Shown: positions 29,763 through 34,469 of the stretch, piece after piece | How the letters are laid out: every line of letters begins with the position of its first letter | How positions within the stretch are numbered: the stretch's first letter is position 1 | NCBI GenBank assembly: GCA_016176845.1 | Contig: JACOWJ010000011.1 | Location: forward strand, 6,303 to 40,771 | DNA from: Nitrospinota bacterium | GTDB taxonomy: Bacteria > 2-12-FULL-45-22 > JACOWJ01 | DNA length: 34,469 nucleotides | Direction: 5' to 3' | Translations under genes and position numbers: made by a program | The notes under the pieces: model-generated | Databases searched by the model: none | Told to the model about the DNA's origin: nothing | The model's input: only the letters and a program-made list of their open reading frames with translations

Positions 29763-30494
29763 ATGCATTCAGAGATTTCTCTCCCAGAGGCCTTGAAGCT
29801 CTTGCACGATGGTGAGATCTCGCGCTGGGAGCCCTTGTTCTGGGGGTCAAATGGTAATTTTATCGTTGAAGTCCATGAGGGCGATGAAAGGCGCCTCCTG
29901 GCCATCTACAAGCCAAGGAGCGGGGAGAGGCCTTTGTGGGATTTCCCCCGTGGCACTTTATATAAGAGGGAGTATGCCTCTTATCTGTTCTGCACCCTCC
30001 TGGGATGGAACTTCATCCCTCCTACCGTAATTCGAGAGGGCCCTCGGGGAATCGGCTCGCTTCAGCTCTATATCGAGCCCGACCTCACGGTGGACTATTC
30101 CACCCTCCAAAAGAAGCATGTCGAAGAGATCCAGCGGATCTGCCTGTTTGATATCCTGGTGAACAATGCGGATAGGAAGGCAGGCCATATATTTCGAGGA
30201 ACGGATGGAAAGATCTGGGCGATCGATCACGGCCTCACCTTTCACGCTGAGCCCAAGCTGCGAACGGTGATTTGGGACTTTTGCAACCATCCTGCGCCTC
30301 CAGAGCTGTTCCGCGACCTTCAAAAGATTCTTAAGCACCTCCACCGTAGGGAAGGGACCCCCGATTGGCTTTCCCCCTGGCTAGAAGCCCGGGAGATCGA
30401 GGCCTTGCTGGCCCGCCTCCGACGCATTTTAAAGACCGGCCGATTTCCCAACTTCGATCCCCGGGCGAGGAACATCCCCTGGCCCTTCGATTAG
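29763..30494 (+). CDS. SCO1664-family, PI3/4-kinase-like protein
   Basis: 243 residues. Kinase-like features: AIYKPRSGERPLWDFPRGTLYKREYASYLF (the Lys-containing ATP loop), IGSLQLYIEPD, then LFDILVNNADRKAGHIF with the catalytic NADRK and WAIDHGLTFH with the DHG metal motif, ending RNIPWPFD. These mirror HipA/PI3K-like folds, so phosphotransfer to a protein or small molecule is likely but untested for the family. It follows DUF3090 by 6 bp, so the two are co-transcribed. No ribosome-binding site of strength is seen; translation may be coupled. Confidence 0.85.
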   Translation: MHSEISLPEALKLLHDGEISRWEPLFWGSNGNFIVEVHEGDERRLLAIYKPRSGERPLWDFPRGTLYKREYASYLFCTLLGWNFIPPTVIREGPRGIGSLQLYIEPDLTVDYSTLQKKHVEEIQRICLFDILVNNADRKAGHIFRGTDGKIWAIDHGLTFHAEPKLRTVIWDFCNHPAPPELFRDLQKILKHLHRREGTPDWLSPWLEAREIEALLARLRRILKTGRFPNFDPRARNIPWPFD

Positions 30495-30520
30495 ACACTA
30501 GCGCGATCATGTCTATGGAT

Positions 30521-30570
30521 CGCCCCCCTATACCATGGGAGACTCGGGCATGTTCACGGTAATAACCTCC
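30521..30570 (-). repeat. Two-hairpin dispersed element, decayed copy 5
   Basis: Reverse complement: GAGGTTATTACCGTGAACAT, GCCCGAGTCTCCCATGG, recalling GAGGTTTTACCGTGAAAATG of copy 2. It overlaps the 3' end of the phosphatase gene, whose stop codon is the TGA in ACCGTGA (30554-30556). Confidence 0.5.
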
Positions 30571-31492
30571 GCCGGATCGAGGAGGCGACCAGCCGGGCGG
30601 CGTTGGGGCTCCCGACGATCAGCGGCACCCGCCATTCCCTGAGGCCTTTGAGGTCTCGGGATTGCCTTTTGCCGTCCAGATCGAATGATGTGAAGGGCCG
30701 CCAGGTTCGACGATCCTTGATCAGGGCTTCCCCATTGGCCTCCTTCACCAGCAAAATGCCCGCCGCCACATCCCAAATCTTCGGCCCCCCAAAGACCGCG
30801 TAATAGAAGGTCCCGCAGGCGGTATAGGCCAGCTCGTATACGGTGCTGCCGGTGGATCTTACCTCGCCCCCCTCCTTTTTGAGCCTTCCACCAAAACGCC
30901 AGTGCCGAAAAAAATTGGCTGGAAGAGTCACCAGCTGGTCTCGCCGCGGCCCATCTCCCGGGGCCACCGATATCCGGGAGATCCCCAGGAAGGCACCACC
31001 CCCCTGACGCGCGTGGAAGATCGCCCGGTCTGTCCTTTGTCCTGGGCTCTTTGTCCCTCCTGATCCCTGACCCCTGATCCCTGACCCCTGCTTTAGGGAG
31101 TCTGCCATTGCCGGCAAGGATATGGCCCCCACCACGGGCCTCCCTTCATCGAGAGCTCCGACGGAGACGCCATAGATGGGCAACCCATTCAAAAAATTCT
31201 TGGTCCCGTCCAGGGGGTCCAGCACCCAGAGGATCCGGCAGCCTTTGGGCTCCAGGGCGAGGTCCTCCTCGCCGAGGATCCCGTGGTCCGGATACTCCCG
31301 CTGGATCGCCTCCCGGAGGTACTCCTGGCTCTCCCGATCGGCCTTGGTAACGGGGTCTCCTCGGTGCCGGTCCTTGAACTCCACCCGCAAATCGGTCCCG
31401 AAATCCTCCAACAGGATCTCTCCCGCGTGGGACGCCAGCTGGATGGCGAAGCTTTCCATCTGTTGGAGCAATCGATCGTCAATCTCGGACAC
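30554..31492 (-). CDS. Inositol-monophosphatase/CysQ-family phosphatase with a repeat-derived insertion
   Basis: 312 residues from GTG 31492. Metal sites of the family: GEED (E75, E76), LDPLDGTKNF (D92, D95) and the C-terminal KIWDVAAG. DPVTKADRESQEYL is the usual early motif. It removes phosphate from inositol-1-phosphate, PAP or a related sugar phosphate. Residues about 132-156 (SLKQGSGIRGQGSGG...GQRTD) interrupt the normally contiguous 'P...ELF.A..GGGAF' stretch; this is translated CTGATCCC/CTGTCC repeat DNA in frame. The last codons come from another repeat. It follows the VWA gene by 4 nt. Activity is plausible because the insertion sits in a surface loop before IFHARQGGGAF. Confidence 0.88.
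   Translation of the reverse strand: MSEIDDRLLQQMESFAIQLASHAGEILLEDFGTDLRVEFKDRHRGDPVTKADRESQEYLREAIQREYPDHGILGEEDLALEPKGCRILWVLDPLDGTKNFLNGLPIYGVSVGALDEGRPVVGAISLPAMADSLKQGSGIRGQGSGGTKSPGQRTDRAIFHARQGGGAFLGISRISVAPGDGPRRDQLVTLPANFFRHWRFGGRLKKEGGEVRSTGSTVYELAYTACGTFYYAVFGGPKIWDVAAGILLVKEANGEALIKDRRTWRPFTSFDLDGKRQSRDLKGLREWRVPLIVGSPNAARLVASSIRRRLLP
31025..31099. repeat. In-frame repeat insertion inside the phosphatase gene
   Basis: TGTCCTTTGTCCTGGGCTCT, TTGTCCCTCC, then TGATCCCTGACCCC twice. The same heptamer/GTCCTTTG-type DNA is otherwise intergenic (13951, 27588, 28040). About 75 nt, a multiple of three, so the frame survives. Confidence 0.7.
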
Positions 31493-31496
31493 GAGA

Positions 31497-32999
31497 TTAA
31501 GCGATCCGACGCCGTTTATTGGCGATATAATCCGTTACGATATATTCCCCCAAATGAGAGGGCGAGGAAAAGAAGGCCCGCCCGCGGTTGATCCTGGTTA
31601 CCTCGTGGATGAACTTCATCAGACGTGGCTCTTGCTCCAGCATGAAGGTATTGATCACGATGCCGTCCTTAGTGCAGCGTTTCACCTCCATCAAGGTCTG
31701 CTGCAGGGTCCGGTAGCTGGGCGGGTAGTTGAAATAAGCGAGCCCCTGCTCCAGGTGGGTCGTGGGCTCTCCGTCGGTGATCATGATGACCTGCCTTTGC
31801 CCCGACCGCGATCGGGAAAGGAGCTTGCGGGCAATCATCAGGGCATGGTGCATGTTGGTCCCCTGCGTGTAGGTGTTCCAGGTCGTCTCGGGGATCTCCT
31901 GGCAGCGAATCTCCCGGGCATATTCCGAGAAGCCGATGATGTAAAGGTGATCTCGAGGGTACTGGGTCTGAATCAGACTGTGGAGGGCCAGCGTCACCCG
32001 TTTGGCCGCCTCGAAGTAGCCGTTGAGCCCCATCGAGCGGCTCTGGTCGAGCATCAAGACGGTGGCGCACTGGCTGAGCTGATCCTCCCGGTAGATCTCG
32101 AAGTCTTCCGGCTGGATCTTGATGGGCGTGCCGGGTCCCCCGCGGTGGACCGAGCGCATGAGCGTCTGCTGCAGGTGTAGGCGCAGCGGGTCGCCGAACT
32201 CGTATTCCTTGGTCTCGTGAGTGGCCTCCACCCCCAGTCCTTTGCGGTCGGTCCGATGTCCCCCCTGGCGGCTGGCCTTGAGGCGGTCGAAAATGCTGAT
32301 CAGGGCCTTCAGGCCGATCTTCCGGATCGCTTTTGGGGTGAGCTCCAGGCGGCTCCCCTTGCGCCGGAGATAGCCCGCCTTCTCCAATTCCTTTTCCAGC
32401 TCTTTCAGCTTCTCCAGCTCCCGCCTTCCCTCCGGGCCGAGGATCTCCTCGATCGCCCTTTCGTCCACATCTTCCAGTCTCCCTCCTTTCCCCAGAGACT
32501 CGAGCTGGTCCTGCAAGGCATCGATCTTCTGGAGCTCCTCCATCAGCGCCATCGCCTTCTCCAGGGGGAGGGGATCTTCGCCGGAGAAGGAATACCCCTT
32601 TCGTTCTGTGGGGCTGAGGAAGTCTAAGTTCTCTGCCAACTCCGCCAGCTCGGCGGCCATCTCCGGGTCCATCCAGGCGGCCCCCAACATTTCTCCCAAT
32701 TCGCTACGGAGGTCATCGGGGAGGCTGTTAAACAGGGAGGTCATGCGGGCGGACTGCTCCTGGAGTCGTTGGATCAGCTCCTCCAGGCTCCGGGGAGGAT
32801 CCGAGCCGAACAGGGAACCGTATTTTCGCATGAACCCCTCGAAATCGGGCTTTTCGCCCCAGATCTTTCGATCCATCAGATTGTTCAGCTCGGCCAGCAT
32901 CTCCTTGAGCTGCTGGAGCTCCTCGGGTGTCATCCCTCGAAGCCTTTGGGCCAGCTCTTTGAAATAGGAGCCCAGGGCCTGCTCCTTCAGGGAATCCAT
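31497..32999 (-). CDS. VWA-domain protein (main part)
   Basis: 500 residues. The N-terminal half is helical and charged (EELQQLKEMLAELNNLMDRK, ELEKLKELEKELEKAGYL); the C-terminal half is a von Willebrand A domain with MIDAS motif D318-Q-S-R-S (VLMLDQSRSMG), TNMHHALMIARKLL and MITDGEPT. Such cytosolic VWA proteins usually work with MoxR-type AAA ATPases, none of which is in the window. Its ATG shares one base with the TGA of the upstream ORF (TGATG). From memory, homologues are single proteins of about 600-650 residues beginning with RYSRW; here that part is the separate ORF at 32999-33385, so this looks like a split gene. Confidence 0.85.
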   Translation of the reverse strand: MDSLKEQALGSYFKELAQRLRGMTPEELQQLKEMLAELNNLMDRKIWGEKPDFEGFMRKYGSLFGSDPPRSLEELIQRLQEQSARMTSLFNSLPDDLRSELGEMLGAAWMDPEMAAELAELAENLDFLSPTERKGYSFSGEDPLPLEKAMALMEELQKIDALQDQLESLGKGGRLEDVDERAIEEILGPEGRRELEKLKELEKELEKAGYLRRKGSRLELTPKAIRKIGLKALISIFDRLKASRQGGHRTDRKGLGVEATHETKEYEFGDPLRLHLQQTLMRSVHRGGPGTPIKIQPEDFEIYREDQLSQCATVLMLDQSRSMGLNGYFEAAKRVTLALHSLIQTQYPRDHLYIIGFSEYAREIRCQEIPETTWNTYTQGTNMHHALMIARKLLSRSRSGQRQVIMITDGEPTTHLEQGLAYFNYPPSYRTLQQTLMEVKRCTKDGIVINTFMLEQEPRLMKFIHEVTRINRGRAFFSSPSHLGEYIVTDYIANKRRRIA

Positions 33000-33385
33000 C
33001 AGTTGCCCAGGAACTTGAGCTTCTTGGATGCCTCCTTCCTGGGAGACTTGCCGGCCTTGGCGTCTCTAGCCTGCCTTTGGAGGGTGGAGCGTTCCCGGCG
33101 TAGGATCTTCTCCAGTCGGCGTTTCAGGTCATCGAGGACCGAATCCGGGGCGTACCTCTCCAGGCGCTGTTGGCTCTGCTGTTTGAGCCGCTGGATCATC
33201 TCTCGGATTCCTTCGAAGCCGCTCCCCATCCGGCCCCTCATGCCGCGCCGCATCAGGCTGCGCAGGGCCGCTTTCATGTCGCCATGTTCCATCAGATCGT
33301 CCGCCAATTCGTTCAACAGGTCATCCGGATCGATCCGGAAAGGGTCCTGGGTGTCATCCCATCGAGAGTACCGAAAGGTTTCCAT
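32999..33385 (-). CDS. N-terminal part of a split VWA protein
   Basis: 128 residues: METFRYSRWDDTQDPFRIDPDDLLNELADDLMEHGD, MKAALRSLMRRGMRGR, then a basic helical stretch ending KKLKFLGN. RYSRWD...D.DDLL.EL.DDL..HGD..AALR.L..RG is the opening of full-length VWA proteins of this type. The stop is joined directly to the ATG of the next ORF (TGATG), with the linker expected between 'FLGN' and 'SLKEQALGSYFKEL' apparently missing (roughly 35 residues from memory). The two pieces may still be made as interacting polypeptides by coupled translation. Confidence 0.78.
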   Translation of the reverse strand: METFRYSRWDDTQDPFRIDPDDLLNELADDLMEHGDMKAALRSLMRRGMRGRMGSGFEGIREMIQRLKQQSQQRLERYAPDSVLDDLKRRLEKILRRERSTLQRQARDAKAGKSPRKEASKKLKFLGN

Positions 33386-33406
33386 CAGAGACTCCTTGAA
33401 GCGATA

Positions 33407-33506
33407 GGTGTTAAGTTTTAAGTGTTAAGTTTTAAGTGTTAAGTGGAGGTAGGCTTGAGGGGTCTGCCCCCACTTAAAACCTAAAACCTAAAACCTAAAA
33501 CCTATT
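33407..33506. repeat. AT-rich heptamer hairpin, second copy
   Basis: GGTGTTAAGTTTTAAGTGTT repeats on the left and CACTTAAAACCTAAAACCTA repeats (four CCTAAAA units) on the right, separated by a GC-rich loop (GAGGTAGGCTTGAGGGGTCT). The right end contributes to the LmbE stop codon region (33505-33507). Confidence 0.75.
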
Positions 33507-34206
33507 AGAGCTCCACCCGCTTGAAGATCTCGGCGTAGGCAAAGGGCTCCTTCTCCGCAAGGCGGGCCCCCATTCCACGGACCCGATCCTGCCAGCCGGA
33601 CATGGGACCCATCTGGCTCTTGTGCTGAGCAACGGCCTCCAGCTTGACCTCCATGAGCTCGGTGATGTCCGAGATAACGTCCGGGATGTCCGGAAAGGTG
33701 TAATAGATCTCCCGGGGGGAATGGGGCTCGAGTCCGATGGCCAGCAGGGCCGGTAGGAACAGGTGGTCGCGGGCCGCCACCACCGCATCGGTGGTCGCCA
33801 GGCCGGCGGCCCGGTGGTCGGGGTGAATCAGGTAATGGCGCCAGGGATCATGCGTGACAATGCGATCCGGGCGATGATAGCGGATGAGAGTGGCCAGCTC
33901 ATAACAAAGGGCCCCGTCCGCCTTCAGTTCCCCGTCCAAATGGCGCAGGAAGGTAATCCCTTTAACTCCCAGAACCTGGGCCGCCTTCTCTTGCTCCTTC
34001 TCCCGGATCTCTGCCAGGGAGTGCGGGTTGATCCCTCGATCTTTGGTGCCCTTGGAGCCGTCGGTGCAGACGATGTAATAGACTTCCTTCCCTTCCTGTC
34101 GGATCCATTTGGCCAACGTGCCTCCACAACCCAGCTCTGCATCATCCGGGTGGGCCATGATGACCAGCAGCTTTTTCACCGGTTCCTTCGTTTCGGTTGT
34201 CACCAT
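33505..34206 (-). CDS. LmbE/PIG-L-family deacetylase
   Basis: 233 residues. Zinc motif AHPDDAELGCGG (H19, D21, D22) near the start and HPDHRAAG in the middle, with YYIVCTDGSKGTKD and RIVTHDPWRHYLIHPD, typical of MshB/BshB-like N-acetylglucosaminyl deacetylases. It removes acetyl groups from GlcNAc conjugates such as bacillithiol or mycothiol precursors, lipid or glycan sugars; the substrate is not deducible and no BshA/BshC partner is visible. It begins the minus-strand row LmbE, VWA-N, VWA, phosphatase. No clear ribosome-binding site before the ATG. Confidence 0.9.
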   Translation of the reverse strand: MVTTETKEPVKKLLVIMAHPDDAELGCGGTLAKWIRQEGKEVYYIVCTDGSKGTKDRGINPHSLAEIREKEQEKAAQVLGVKGITFLRHLDGELKADGALCYELATLIRYHRPDRIVTHDPWRHYLIHPDHRAAGLATTDAVVAARDHLFLPALLAIGLEPHSPREIYYTFPDIPDVISDITELMEVKLEAVAQHKSQMGPMSGWQDRVRGMGARLAEKEPFAYAEIFKRVEL

Positions 34207-34304
34207 TTTTGTATGTCTTTCTCTCGTCTTTTACAACGCTGACCTCGACACCCCCCGGGGATCATTGGGTGGGTCATTGGGGAATCCTTCGTGCCAATCT
34301 AACC

Positions 34305-34362
34305 CCTGGGAACGCCGGCGTCCCCACCGGCAAAGACCGGCCAGGATGGCCGCGCTCCCAGG
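34305..34362. repeat. GC-rich imperfect palindrome
   Basis: CCTGGGAACGCCGGCGTCCC ... CACCGGC-aaa-GACCGGC ... GGATGGCCGCGCTCCCAGG. The ends CCTGGGA/TCCCAGG and the centre CCGG/CCGG pair. Sequences of this kind are familiar as dispersed extragenic repeats in many environmental genomes. Confidence 0.6.
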
Positions 34363-34416
34363 ACTAAACCTTAAGGACTGGCGACCAAATAACTTTCCCA
34401 TGGTCGAATGGGATAA

Positions 34417-34467
34417 TAGGTTTTAAGTTTTAAGTTTTAGGTTTTAGGGCTTAAAACTTAAAACCTA
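34417..34467. repeat. AT-rich heptamer hairpin, third copy
   Basis: TAGGTTTTAAGTTTTAAG (34417-34434) pairs perfectly with CTTAAAACTTAAAACCTA (34450-34467): an 18-bp stem with a 15-nt loop. Same family as 22886-22968 and 33407-33506. It may continue past the window edge. Confidence 0.8.
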
Positions 34468-34469
34468 AA

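Overview
The window reads as a chromosomal piece of a GC-rich, Gram-negative-type, probably anaerobic bacterium. It carries lipoproteins, a c-type cytochrome maturation protein, a Tat-exported molybdoenzyme, quinolinate synthase and a beta-oxidation-like cluster. Family content (TorD plus ethylbenzene dehydrogenase-like subunit, MaoC/SDR/DUF35/thiolase cluster, but also the Actinobacteria/Chloroflexi-type pair DUF3090 + SCO1664) suits an uncultured lineage such as Desulfobacterota, Methylomirabilota or Chloroflexota; the sequence alone does not settle which. No rRNA, tRNA, transposase, integrase or CRISPR array was seen.

Layout. 1-6.9 kb is decayed accessory DNA: the end of a LuxR-type regulator, a promoter with paired operators but no gene behind it, a subtilisin remnant with an internal deletion, a 676-bp integron-type gene cassette with a well-formed attC site, a PilZ protein, a 1128-residue secreted repeat protein with a stranded DUF11 fragment behind it, and a truncated haem protein. 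7.0-7.8 kb is a TumE-type toxin with its likely antitoxin. 7.76-9.97 kb (minus strand) is a five-gene thiol-redox operon: metal-binding HMA protein, PCYCGC-motif protein, CcmH-like, TlpA/ResA-like and glutaredoxin-like. The PCYCGC protein is interrupted by an in-frame UGA exactly where homologues have a cysteine, followed by a SECIS-like hairpin, so it is very probably a selenoprotein. The glutaredoxin gene has no standard start codon.

10.2-14.7 kb (minus strand) is a CoA-thioester cluster: MaoC hydratase, SDR dehydrogenase, DUF35 Zn-ribbon protein, SCP2-type thiolase and acyl-CoA dehydrogenase. Together these give the steps of one beta-oxidation turn, on an unknown substrate. 15-22.7 kb holds a PHP phosphoesterase, nadA, a TPR protein, a glycine-zipper lipoprotein, a ROK sugar kinase, an M48 metalloprotease and an Mrr-like membrane protein. 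22.7-26.8 kb holds a small membrane protein, a TorD chaperone and a type II DMSO-reductase-family catalytic subunit with no beta or gamma subunit in the window. 27-34 kb holds a protein with a duplicated unrecognised domain, a methyltransferase, DUF3090/SCO1664, an inositol-phosphatase-like enzyme, a VWA protein split into two ORFs and an LmbE-type deacetylase.

Nearly every long intergenic gap is a mosaic of a few dispersed repeat families: a two-hairpin element (five copies), CTGTCCC heptamer tracts, GGAATTTCC modules, 'attgcttcg/cgaagcaat' palindromes and TTTTAAG/TTTTAGG hairpins. Some have entered genes: one lies in frame inside the inositol phosphatase, one supplies that gene's stop codon, and one overlaps the stop codon of the molybdoenzyme.
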